A stretch of 64,000 nt of DNA, taken from Spartobacteria bacterium. GTDB lineage: Bacteria; Verrucomicrobiota; Verrucomicrobiia; Chthoniobacterales; Chthoniobacteraceae. The position numbers and the translations under genes were made by a program. The stretch is from positions 1 to 64,000 of the forward strand of contig JAJPJG010000052.1 of the NCBI GenBank assembly GCA_021324395.1. The letters run 5' to 3'. This document shows positions 25,900-34,182 of the stretch, one piece after another. The notes below the pieces were generated by a model. That model did not search any database. It was not told the origin of the DNA and saw only the letters and a program-made list of their open reading frames with translations. Positions within the stretch are counted from its first letter, which is position 1; each line of letters starts with the position of its first letter.

Positions 25900-27365
25900 G
25901 GATTGTCTTTGTTTAGCCGTTGCAAGCCCGCCAGAACATCCTCTCGTGTCCGCCAATCCTTACAAAGCACTTGGTCGATTTTGTCGTAAATACCAGAGCG
26001 GCGGCTCATGCCGTGCAATGCACGTTCTATGTCGAAGAGTTCGCGTAGCATCCCTGTCGGAATTCCGGCTTCCGAGGCGACTTCCTCAAGCACGGCTTTT
26101 TCCTGGCCTCCTAAGCCAGCATGATCGTCTTGAACCCAATCGAGAGACTCTCCTGTCACTTCTTTGTAGACGCTCGGAAGGCTATCCTCCCAATCACCTT
26201 CCTCATGAATCCATAACTGCCGAATCTTGTTTAGCTCTTCCGGTCGAATAAGATGAACATTAGGGTCTGGCCCATTTTTTCTAACCTCAACTTGAGCCTG
26301 CAGAAGTTTCCGTAAGATGGTTTTTCTGAAATCGAAGAGGTAAGGCCCCCAAATAATCTTAACCTCGCCGTTGGCATCGAAATACTCGACGCGTGCATCG
26401 CGGCGCCGATTGTCCCGAGTCGCCTTCGCATCGAAAAACTGCACCCGCCCGTTGCGTCGACGATGATCGCGGATCTTTTCCTTCTCATCGGGAGCCTGCG
26501 TTTCTGTAAGCCAGTCGCGGAGGTCCAGCATGGGCTGCATCCAGTCCTCTCCATTTTCGATCATGGCCTCCATCGAGCGATCCTTTTGAACCACAGTGCA
26601 TGTCCAGCATCCAAACCGCCCGCCGCCACAAGATGGAGTGGATTTGTCAATGACTAGCGGGCATTCTCCAGCTTGGGCGTTCCGATACATCGTGATGAGT
26701 TCGCGGTTCTCACCACCCCAAGGGTTCGGAGTATTGATGATGTAAGTCCAAACATCATCTGTAGACCACACCTCAATCGGAGTGAAGACTAATGCATTCG
26801 GGATGTCGTTATGCCAGGACAGGAACTTAGCCTTATCATGGCGATTGTTCATTACTTGACCACGAGACGCGCTTTCTGAGCGGCGCGAACCGAGGACAAT
26901 CATCACCTCGCCGTATTCCGCGATCTTCTTTTTAATGAAGCCCGTCGTCGGGGCAATTTTCATCCGTTCTGTGCACCAACGAAAGTTTGTGTATGGCGCC
27001 GGAATGCCTCTGCCGATCATATTGACCCAAAATGTGTCGTTAATTGCAGGCACCACCTTATGCACCTCAAAGGGGAGGTGTTGAGCGCTCGCCCCCTCGC
27101 GAATTAGTTTCAGCGATGCATCCAGTTGGTTCACCACTGCTGGGGTTTCAACCAAGGTATCTGAAGAGATTACATAAATTGGTTTGGTTAACTTTTCGCG
27201 AGGAAGCGCTGAGAGTGCATACCATGTTGCTTGCAGCACGCAGGACGAATCCTTCCCTCCACTGTAGCCGATAACCCAAGGGCGGCTGTCGTTGAGGTAG
27301 ATTTCCTGGATCGAGCGATAAAGGGCGGAAATATCGTCTTTTGTGAGTGGCTCTTTTTCAGACAT
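25896..27365 (-). CDS. dndC: DNA phosphorothioation sulphurtransferase DndC
   Basis: A 489-residue PAPS-reductase-like PP-loop ATPase. The PP-loop SGGKDS is at 35-40. Cysteines C235, C246, C253 and C256 (GECPL, SCGGGRFGCWTC) fit the [4Fe-4S] cluster of DndC, and C131 lies in the RWCTERMK motif. The C-terminal 180 residues carry a VDWVQDDHAGLGGQEKA-like segment and helical sequence. DndC activates the DNA backbone and accepts sulphur from DndA. It is separated from dndB by 12 bp and overlaps dndD by 4 bp. Confidence 0.92.
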   Translation of the reverse strand: MSEKEPLTKDDISALYRSIQEIYLNDSRPWVIGYSGGKDSSCVLQATWYALSALPREKLTKPIYVISSDTLVETPAVVNQLDASLKLIREGASAQHLPFEVHKVVPAINDTFWVNMIGRGIPAPYTNFRWCTERMKIAPTTGFIKKKIAEYGEVMIVLGSRRSESASRGQVMNNRHDKAKFLSWHNDIPNALVFTPIEVWSTDDVWTYIINTPNPWGGENRELITMYRNAQAGECPLVIDKSTPSCGGGRFGCWTCTVVQKDRSMEAMIENGEDWMQPMLDLRDWLTETQAPDEKEKIRDHRRRNGRVQFFDAKATRDNRRRDARVEYFDANGEVKIIWGPYLFDFRKTILRKLLQAQVEVRKNGPDPNVHLIRPEELNKIRQLWIHEEGDWEDSLPSVYKEVTGESLDWVQDDHAGLGGQEKAVLEEVASEAGIPTGMLRELFDIERALHGMSRRSGIYDKIDQVLCKDWRTREDVLAGLQRLNKDNP

Positions 27366-27377
27366 AGATTTTTGATT

Positions 27378-28487
27378 TTAGAGTTTCCCAAGGGAGTAAA
27401 GCGATTCGATCTCCTCCTCCTTCGGATTCAGGGAAAGCCCCAGCGCTCTCTTGATAACATTGGCGGAAAGAATAATGTTGTTGTGAGCTTTACTGATCTT
27501 GCCCGCTACCATTGCGCGTCCCTCCCACACCCCCGCGTTGGACCTTGACCAGTCGATTTTTCCCAAGTTCTTAAGTTGCTTTTTCCACACAACGGCCGGC
27601 TGAGTGAGGAGATCAACTCCTGCGCAAGACAATGCCCGCAGAGCAATGCCGTGAGCGTGTATGAAGTCTCGCCGTAGTTCGCTTGGAACGACTTTGCGCT
27701 GTGCGGCTAGTGTCCAATCCGGCATATGCTTCGCAACTTCGTTCCAGAAGTCTATGATCAACTTTTCGTCGTCGGACGTAACCGTTCCATCCTTTTTAGC
27801 GCCAAGCAGTTTGCAAGTTGCCTGGTAAATGCTGCTTAGGGTAAAGAGCTTGCGCGAGCGGTTGGAAATTGTGCTCTTTGCTGTTTCGGTCATTCCTTTA
27901 AATACCGTCACATTCTCAACGACGTTGTGGGCCAATCTGGATAGAGGATCGCGATGGTCATACAGGATGCTCAACGAAGTCGTGGGACGGACGACATAGC
28001 GATTCAGATCGGCGAAGAGTTGTTGGCTTCGCTTGAGTCCTTGATCGATGTAGATGACGAGCGAAATGGTTTCGTATTTGAGCTTTGGCCTTTCCAGTAG
28101 GGCATGGGCAATGGCTGCACGCCGGTGTTGCCCATCATTGATTAGAAACGTGGCGTCGAGTGGAAGTGAAAGCACTCCCAACTTGCTTGCGATTCCATCG
28201 GATGAGTGCGGTTCAAATGTGACCTTCGCATCGACCGATATCGTCAGAGATGAAAACGCGTATGTTTCGGGGTTTTCAACTATGTAGCGGGAAATCCCTG
28301 GAATGCGCGCTTTATTGAGAATCCGTTGGGCGCGTAAGTCAGGCGGAATATCTTCATTTTCTTCATCGAGACGAATGAGTTTTACCACCATTTCCAAGGG
28401 ACACATCGCCACGTAATATTCGCGGCTCGCTTGAATTCCGCGGATTGCTGGAAACGAGATTTGGAAATTGTCCGTGGAAGTGCTCAT
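27378..28487 (-). CDS. dndB: DNA sulphur modification protein DndB (DGQHR)
   Basis: A 369-residue protein of normal DndB length, with DGQHR at 118-122 in FLINDGQHRRAAIAHALLE. Other DndB-like parts are FPAIRGIQASREYYVAMCPLEMV near the start and LFADLNRYVVRPTTSLSILYDHRD after the motif (two blocks). DndB binds DNA, represses its own operon in some bacteria and limits modification frequency. Here it begins the core dnd run, and the repeats upstream at 28511-28557 could be its operator. It is much shorter than the two DGQHR proteins on the plus strand. Confidence 0.9.
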   Translation of the reverse strand: MSTSTDNFQISFPAIRGIQASREYYVAMCPLEMVVKLIRLDEENEDIPPDLRAQRILNKARIPGISRYIVENPETYAFSSLTISVDAKVTFEPHSSDGIASKLGVLSLPLDATFLINDGQHRRAAIAHALLERPKLKYETISLVIYIDQGLKRSQQLFADLNRYVVRPTTSLSILYDHRDPLSRLAHNVVENVTVFKGMTETAKSTISNRSRKLFTLSSIYQATCKLLGAKKDGTVTSDDEKLIIDFWNEVAKHMPDWTLAAQRKVVPSELRRDFIHAHGIALRALSCAGVDLLTQPAVVWKKQLKNLGKIDWSRSNAGVWEGRAMVAGKISKAHNNIILSANVIKRALGLSLNPKEEEIESLYSLGKL

Positions 28488-28557
28488 GAGCGGAATTTGA
28501 CGAAAGGAAAATGGAAGTCAAAACAAAAACTTCCATGCACCCTCGATTTCACTTCCA
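28475..28557 (-). promoter_or_regulatory. ACTTCCA repeat cluster before dndB
   Basis: The heptamer ACTTCCA or its complement TGGAAGT occurs four times: 28475-28481 and 28512-28518 (TGGAAGT), 28529-28535 and 28551-28557 (ACTTCCA). The middle two form an 8-bp perfect inverted repeat (ATGGAAGT, ten bases, ACTTCCAT), and the last two are spaced exactly 22 bp, about two helical turns. They cover the 101-bp gap between the methyltransferase-like stop and the dndB start. An operator controlling dndBCDEA is likely. Confidence 0.5.
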
Positions 28558-28588
28558 CGCTTGGTAAATCGGGTGCTCTGGACAAATT

Positions 28589-30640
28589 TCACTTGAATGA
28601 CGCGGACGAGGTTGGCTTCCGCTTGGGATTGAGATTTAGGTTATATTGAGCAGCGGCAAGGACGCTGAGAAAGGTGTGTTTGTCTGGTCCGAACCCGATC
28701 GTGGCCTCATCGAATCCCAGCTTGCGAAGTTTCGCGCCGAATTTCTCCATTGCCGGGCGATGTGGGTGATCGTTCGCAACGAACCGTTCCTTAAAATAAA
28801 GAAGCTGCACCTTTGGGCCTTTCGAGTGATCGAACACCTCTACGAAAAGAGTCCGAAGATTCACTTTGATGCGTGTCTGTAATTCTGGGAGCGGCTTGCC
28901 ATCGAAGTCGTCGTAGTGCTGAAACGTGACCTTGCCGGAGTGCTTGTGAATCTTGATGAGGTCGGCCTGCGCTGGGTCGCCGTAACGATGCGCCGCACAT
29001 TGGACGTAGATGCGGAGCAGCGGCGGCAATTCGGCGAACAGGCTGCGGTGAATCATCAGAGCGTCGTCGTCCTGCCATCCGAAGCTGACGCTTTCGCAGG
29101 CGAGTTCGATTTCGCCGGGGTCTCCTGCGGCAAATAGAAGCTCGCGCGCTTTGGCCTGGGCGGTCGCGAGGTCGCCGAAGAAGCTGCGAATGTCGTTCTT
29201 GATGCGCAGAGGGATTTCGCGTCGGCGAAAGTGCTTTCGGAATTTGGTCATCGCCAGATAGACCAGCACGTCTTCGGTGCGTGCCTTGCGCGCCATCTGC
29301 CAGAGCGGTTCTCCGTGGCGTGAGACGACCAACGCGACCGCGCGATTGATTCCACCGCCGATCTTCTTGACTTCGGACAGCCGGTCGAACTCGCCGGCCT
29401 CCGGCGTGCGCCCCAAGTCCAGCAAGGTCTGCCAAAACCCCACGAAGAGTTCTTTGTGGAGGTCGTAGCGATCGACGTTTCGGCGCTCGCGCGCGACCGG
29501 GATTGAGAACCTCAACTGCGTGCTGATGTCGCTCCAATCAATCCGGCGACGACTCCTGCTGGCTTCAAACAGTTCTGCGTCCTCAGGGTTCTTGAACACA
29601 ACGCACATTCCAAGGCCCAACGTGCTCGCCTCTGCATCAAGCGTTTGCTCGATGAGACTCTCGAGTTCCCCCGGCGCGTAGAACTTCTGAAACGTGTTCG
29701 CTTTCGTGAGGAAGCCATCGCGGTATGGACGCGAGTGCGCATCCGTCTCTTGTCCAGTCCCTAGCGTGGAGACAATGAGTGTGCGTTCAGCCAGCGCATA
29801 TGCTCCGCGGAGTGCGGCGATTCGCTCGGCTTGTTCCTCGATGACGTTTAGGACGTAGCCGAGATTCACCACGGCAGCGGAATTCTTCGGTGCATTGGGG
29901 CGGAACGCGGGGTCCCAGCCGGTGGCTCGGTAGCCGAGATTTTGTAGCGCCTCGACGTCCATGCCATGACCGCAGCCATAGTCGAAAAAGGTGTCTGTCT
30001 GCCTCAACAGTCCGCGTTCCAGGAGCTGCTTCACAGGCTTGGAAAGATCGTAACGCTTGATCGCTGTGCGATGGCGGGCCACATCCGCCAGCTCATGGTT
30101 TCCCAACGTTGCATTCGTGCATTCTTCACGCATCGAAACGAGCGTGTGATCGTTATAGGCCAATCCCACCCGCTTCAGCAGCGCCAGCCAGTGCACACGC
30201 AATCCGATCCGTGATGGATCGCGATAGAGACCCGCTTCTTCCTCGCGTTTTGTGAGAGCCGCGTAGCCGTCAATGCGCGGATCGGTCAATGGAAGAAAAG
30301 TCTCCTTGCGGTGTAGAATCGGCGGGTTCGAGCGCTGCCGGTAGTCCGTGCGAGTAACTGATCCGGTATTGAGGTTAATCTTGGTCGCTTCCGCCAAGGC
30401 TGGATGCGGTTCAGAGTCGAACTCAGGGTAGGTCAGAAATGTGACTGCAACCTGATCGGTGTGAACCTTGAGCAGATTCCACGAGGTATTTGGCTGCGCT
30501 GCGAGTTCAGCGCGTCGAATCATTCTCCAGATCTCTGGTGGAACATCTTGTTCGCGAGGACGGAGTATGTAGGTGGCACCGGGCAAACGCTTACCATAGC
30601 TAATCGATGCTACGTTAAGCTGATGCATTTCGAGATTCAT
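28589..30640 (-). CDS. DNA phosphorothioation-associated putative methyltransferase
   Basis: A 683-residue protein. The N-terminal half is typical of the dnd-linked methyltransferase-like family: ISYGKRLPGATYILRP near the start, HRTAIKRYDLSKPVKQLLERG at about 190-210 and the SAM-binding loop FFDYGCGHG at 218-226, with GWDPAFRP further on. The C-terminal 300 residues include a region ending in RPAMEKFGAKLRKLGFDEATIGFGPDKHTFLSVL (two blocks) of unknown role. It probably uses S-adenosylmethionine, but its substrate is not known. It lies 16 bp after the nuclease-like gene and 101 bp before dndB. Confidence 0.82.
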   Translation of the reverse strand: MNLEMHQLNVASISYGKRLPGATYILRPREQDVPPEIWRMIRRAELAAQPNTSWNLLKVHTDQVAVTFLTYPEFDSEPHPALAEATKINLNTGSVTRTDYRQRSNPPILHRKETFLPLTDPRIDGYAALTKREEEAGLYRDPSRIGLRVHWLALLKRVGLAYNDHTLVSMREECTNATLGNHELADVARHRTAIKRYDLSKPVKQLLERGLLRQTDTFFDYGCGHGMDVEALQNLGYRATGWDPAFRPNAPKNSAAVVNLGYVLNVIEEQAERIAALRGAYALAERTLIVSTLGTGQETDAHSRPYRDGFLTKANTFQKFYAPGELESLIEQTLDAEASTLGLGMCVVFKNPEDAELFEASRSRRRIDWSDISTQLRFSIPVARERRNVDRYDLHKELFVGFWQTLLDLGRTPEAGEFDRLSEVKKIGGGINRAVALVVSRHGEPLWQMARKARTEDVLVYLAMTKFRKHFRRREIPLRIKNDIRSFFGDLATAQAKARELLFAAGDPGEIELACESVSFGWQDDDALMIHRSLFAELPPLLRIYVQCAAHRYGDPAQADLIKIHKHSGKVTFQHYDDFDGKPLPELQTRIKVNLRTLFVEVFDHSKGPKVQLLYFKERFVANDHPHRPAMEKFGAKLRKLGFDEATIGFGPDKHTFLSVLAAAQYNLNLNPKRKPTSSASFK

Positions 30641-30656
30641 CGCGAAGAATGCGTTG

Positions 30657-32675
30657 TTATCCTGCCGCTGATGGGTAAATAGACCCCGTTGGTGTGACTG
30701 ATGAAACGACCTGCAATTCTGGCAGGGCGAGAGTGAGGCCGTGATCAGCGATGACTCGATGGGTAACAGCGAGATTCTCTGCGATTAGCCAATCCAGCGG
30801 TTCGGCTAGCAGACTTAAGAACTCAGCTGTTGGCAACACGAGAGACGACCCAAAACTCTTCATGCCGACGACCTCACCCGATCCATCCACGTAATCGACT
30901 TTTGCACCACGCAACAGCGAAACCAAGTAGCCGTAGCTGATGATCGGAATGCTTAATACCGGCCAGCCGGTGAAGATTTTTGATGTAGTGATCACCAGCG
31001 GCTGGATCCGTGTAACAGTGGTCTTGATCCGCTGGCTTGACAAGACATGCCTCAACCATCCCGGCCGCGCACGTATCGCGTCAGCGGCCAGCTTCGCCTG
31101 CCATGCTCCTTTCTCAACAATTTTGCGCGCTTTCCAGTGGTCGTATACGGAGGCGGCATCGACACCAGTAGCCTTGAACTGCACAACAAGAAGCAAATCC
31201 TCTTTGAAAACGAGCGCATCTACGTCCGTGATCGTCCTCCCACCTTCCCGGATTTTGCAACCCCGCCCTAACAAACTCCAACCGAATTCGGAGAAGGTCT
31301 GTTCACATTCGCGCTCCCAGAAATCACCAAACGTCTTGCCTCGCGTGCCACCGCAAATCGCAGTTGATCTAATAGGAGAGACCCAATCCCCAAAGGCCAG
31401 CCATCGAATCGTTCGGACATCGGGTGAATTGAACCGCATGAAGGGAACGCGAATGAGATCGAAATATCGGTCGCGCGGAACGGGAGCGATCTGTCTCTCA
31501 ATCGCGGCGGACGCAATACTCTCCGGAATGTTCGCTTGGGTTAGACACTGCCGAAGCAAGGACAACGGCATTGCGGAATTCCGCAACTTCGATCGCTGTT
31601 TTTTGGCAGCCCGTTTCGAAACGAATTCGACCGCCAGCAGGCTCATCCTCAGCGCAATCGCGGCCAGATACCCTGACAGGATGTCAGCGTCAGCCTCTGT
31701 GGCCGCCAAGATTATCTCGTCTTCATGTCCCAACACGGAGAGCACCGCTTCAATCTTCTTTGCCTCTTGATTATCGATAGCCTCATCCTTCGGGGTGTCT
31801 CTTAAGTAGTATGCTACAGCAGTAAGAAATGCTTGCTTCGCGAACGGGAAAAGGACGCGTTGAATGAAACGCCGGTCTTTCCGTGGGCGGAACATCGAAC
31901 TCAGATGCCGCCGTATGCCGATGACTTTGGCTCGCTCCATTAAAACATCGGCGAGATCGAATACGACCTTGCAAGGAGGCCCTACTTCGACCTGCCGAAT
32001 GGTCCATTCACCGTAGGAAACCTTGTCAATTAGATAGTCCAGCCCGTTGAGCCGCGAGGCAATTCCCACCAAGTTTTGAAACGCGGCGTGTGATGCCGAC
32101 AGAATCTTTCGGGTAGGATTGGCTGGATGTCGTGGACTACCCCCTGCGATCGCGTGATTGAAAGCCCTCGCGACAGACCACATCCTATCGTTGTAGTCAC
32201 CGTTTCGCAGATGCATCAGCTGCTCCGAAACGGCTGTCGCCGAGCCAAGATCATTCTTGAGGGTGAGGGCGTGGTCCTCGACGGACTTGGCAAAAGTGTT
32301 TGCCACATCATGAACGAGGTCGTCAGCCACCTTGTTCGCGATTTGGAGAATCTGATCAGGTGAAAGCGCTCTAAGGATTGCCAGTGAGGGCTGTCCACGC
32401 ACAGTCCATTCCGCCTGCTGTTCACCCACAATCCTTATAAGCGCTGTGTAATTGGCCTCTTGCTCCGCCAACTTCGGACAAATGCACTTAGCAACCTGCG
32501 AATACTTATCGAGCGCCCTCGCCTGGTCTGCGAGATTCTTGATTCCAAACAGAAGTTTTTGTTCGCGAATCTCCCGTAATTCGGCCGCCGTGGTCAGGGA
32601 TTCCAATAGGTGCAGTAAAGACGCGATACGTCCTTCGCGAACGTCTGCCTTGATCGTCCTGAAGCTATGATTCAT
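30657..32675 (-). CDS. Large protein with C-terminal PD-(D/E)XK-like nuclease domain
   Basis: A 672-residue protein. The first 430 residues are helical (ANKVADDLVHDVANTFAKSVEDHAL, KEAIDNQEAKKIEAVLSVLGHEDE-like blocks) and not recognised. From about 440 a nuclease-like core appears: GKTFGDFWERECEQTF (helix with Glu), then TDVDALVF with D484 and D486, and VVQFKATG with Q499 and K501, the D...QxK version of the PD-(D/E)XK site. The remaining 168 residues continue the alpha/beta fold. It is placed first in the modification run after an HTH gene. It may be a restriction effector or a repair partner. I do not recognise it as an established Dnd component. Confidence 0.6.
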   Translation of the reverse strand: MNHSFRTIKADVREGRIASLLHLLESLTTAAELREIREQKLLFGIKNLADQARALDKYSQVAKCICPKLAEQEANYTALIRIVGEQQAEWTVRGQPSLAILRALSPDQILQIANKVADDLVHDVANTFAKSVEDHALTLKNDLGSATAVSEQLMHLRNGDYNDRMWSVARAFNHAIAGGSPRHPANPTRKILSASHAAFQNLVGIASRLNGLDYLIDKVSYGEWTIRQVEVGPPCKVVFDLADVLMERAKVIGIRRHLSSMFRPRKDRRFIQRVLFPFAKQAFLTAVAYYLRDTPKDEAIDNQEAKKIEAVLSVLGHEDEIILAATEADADILSGYLAAIALRMSLLAVEFVSKRAAKKQRSKLRNSAMPLSLLRQCLTQANIPESIASAAIERQIAPVPRDRYFDLIRVPFMRFNSPDVRTIRWLAFGDWVSPIRSTAICGGTRGKTFGDFWERECEQTFSEFGWSLLGRGCKIREGGRTITDVDALVFKEDLLLVVQFKATGVDAASVYDHWKARKIVEKGAWQAKLAADAIRARPGWLRHVLSSQRIKTTVTRIQPLVITTSKIFTGWPVLSIPIISYGYLVSLLRGAKVDYVDGSGEVVGMKSFGSSLVLPTAEFLSLLAEPLDWLIAENLAVTHRVIADHGLTLALPELQVVSSVTPTGSIYPSAAG

Positions 32676-32686
32676 GATACCGATTC

Positions 32687-33115
32687 CTATGCCGTGACCA
32701 ATCGGTAGTAACCTGTTTCACCGGTGCCAATAAACTCCACTTCGCGATCCAAACTCGCAAGATCACGCTTAGCAGTCGGCGTCGAAATACTGAAATGCGC
32801 TTCGTAATCGCGCCGGCGCAGCTTTTTCCCGTTCTGAAGTTGATCAAGCAACCATTGCTTACGTGCGTCCGCATCGGATCGCTCCGGCACGACCAGCGTG
32901 CCGGATTCCCGCTTTCGCGGTGCTGTAACCTGAACATTCAGCTTCGGTAAAAGTTGATATCCGCGCGCAGTCGTCGCAATTACGTCGTTTCCTTCGCAGG
33001 CAAGGTGCGCTTGTTCGGCAAGCAGCTTGGCGGTTCTTTCGCGGAAGTATTTCACTGCTTCGGCGATTCCCTTTTCCCCGCGTGTGACGCCAAGCCGATC
33101 CGCGAGGTCCGCCAT
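32687..33115 (-). CDS. HTH regulator-like protein at the start of the dnd run
   Basis: A 142-residue basic protein. The C-terminal part has a DeoR/WYL-type winged helix: RRRDYEAHFSISTPTAKRDLASLDREVEFIGTGETGYYRL, with STPTAKRDL as the recognition segment (the block spans residues about 100-138). The N-terminus is MADLADRLGVTRGEKGIAEAVKYF, and an ATARGYQL-like strand lies in the middle. The frame stays open upstream to about 33230, antisense to the toxin remnant, so the start is uncertain or the gene was cut there. It is 11 bp from the nuclease-like gene and may control the whole minus-strand operon. Confidence 0.6.
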   Translation of the reverse strand: MADLADRLGVTRGEKGIAEAVKYFRERTAKLLAEQAHLACEGNDVIATTARGYQLLPKLNVQVTAPRKRESGTLVVPERSDADARKQWLLDQLQNGKKLRRRDYEAHFSISTPTAKRDLASLDREVEFIGTGETGYYRLVTA

Positions 33116-34120
33116 CCGATTGACAGCGCCAAGGGCATCGGCAATGGCGCCAAGGAGCTTGCGATATACCTCTATAATGCCAGCGTCGGTAAGGTTGATC
33201 CGACAAATGACATCAAAAACCTTGCGAATTCACTCTATATCAACACGGCATCAAAAATCGCTTCGGATGCTCATTTTAGCTATCAGGAAATCGTTACTGA
33301 GGATGCACGAAAGACGGCAAACGCCATGACCAATTGGAAACTGAGCGGTCGAGGCCTCACGGAGGCGGCGCTTCTTCTCGTGCCGATTTCAAAAATCACA
33401 GCCGTAAAAACGAGCGCAGAAGTTGCAGAGATCGCCAAAGGGGCATCGACGCTTGAGAAAGCTGAAGAGATCGGAGAAGCCGCAAAAGGATATGAAACCA
33501 TAGCCAAGGGGGGAGCGCTTTTTTCTCAGTCCGAGGAAATTCTGGATTCTCTGCGCCGAATGGCTCGTATTACCTCAGCAGAAAGGAAGATCGCTGAGCA
33601 AATCCTTCGGCCTCTTTGCGATCCGGTAAAGCTTACTTCGCTCGGAATAAGAGGAGCAAACAGCCGAGTGCATAAGGTCTTGTATCACCTATACGATTTG
33701 GAAAAAGACGGTGGCAATATTGGTCGAGCGTTGGATAGAGCACTTGTTCCAGGGATGAAAGGCGAGTTCTATTACAGTCAACCGTTAGTGAAGCGTCAGA
33801 TCTTGGCGAACTATAAAGCAGCCAAAGAATTGGGAATTTTTGAAGATGCCTCAAATCTCGACAAGATGCGCCGAGGATATGCCCCAACCATCCAGCGGGG
33901 CCCGTATGCTGGTAAGGCTGTGGAAGTAGATCACATAATCTCAGTTAAAGAGGCCCCTGAGCTAAGTAACAACTTGGCGAATCTCAGGTATCTATCGGAG
34001 ACTGAAAACATGGCGAGAGGGGCACGGCTTGACGGAGATGCGCTGCGATTGATGCAGGATATGAAGTCTGCGGGCTGGACACCTTCGCCTCAATTGCAGT
34101 CGAGAGTGGCACTGAAATGA
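33116..34120 (+). pseudogene. 5'-truncated HNH toxin-like remnant
   Basis: The frame runs without a stop from 32954, but before 33116 it is only the antisense of the HTH gene. From PIDSAKGIGNGAKELAIYLYN (33116 on) it reads as the linker and C-terminal toxin part of a polymorphic toxin: a helical VSKITAVKTSAEVAEIAKGA-type region, then KAVEVDHIISVKEAPEL, NNLANLRYLSE and ENMARGA, an HNH nuclease fold with D-H and N.R residues. Secretion and delivery domains are missing and no start codon with a ribosome site is seen at the junction. It is probably non-functional debris trapped next to the integrase, or an orphan toxin domain. Confidence 0.55.
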
Positions 34121-34182
34121 CTGCTTAGGCTTAAAGCTTTGGTTCTCATGCTGTCACCGAGCGACTCGCTCATGCAATTCGC

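Noticed and set aside
32954..33115. Start of the HNH toxin-like frame at TTG 32954
   Set aside because: This part is antisense to the HTH gene and has no family character; meaningful sequence begins at 33116.
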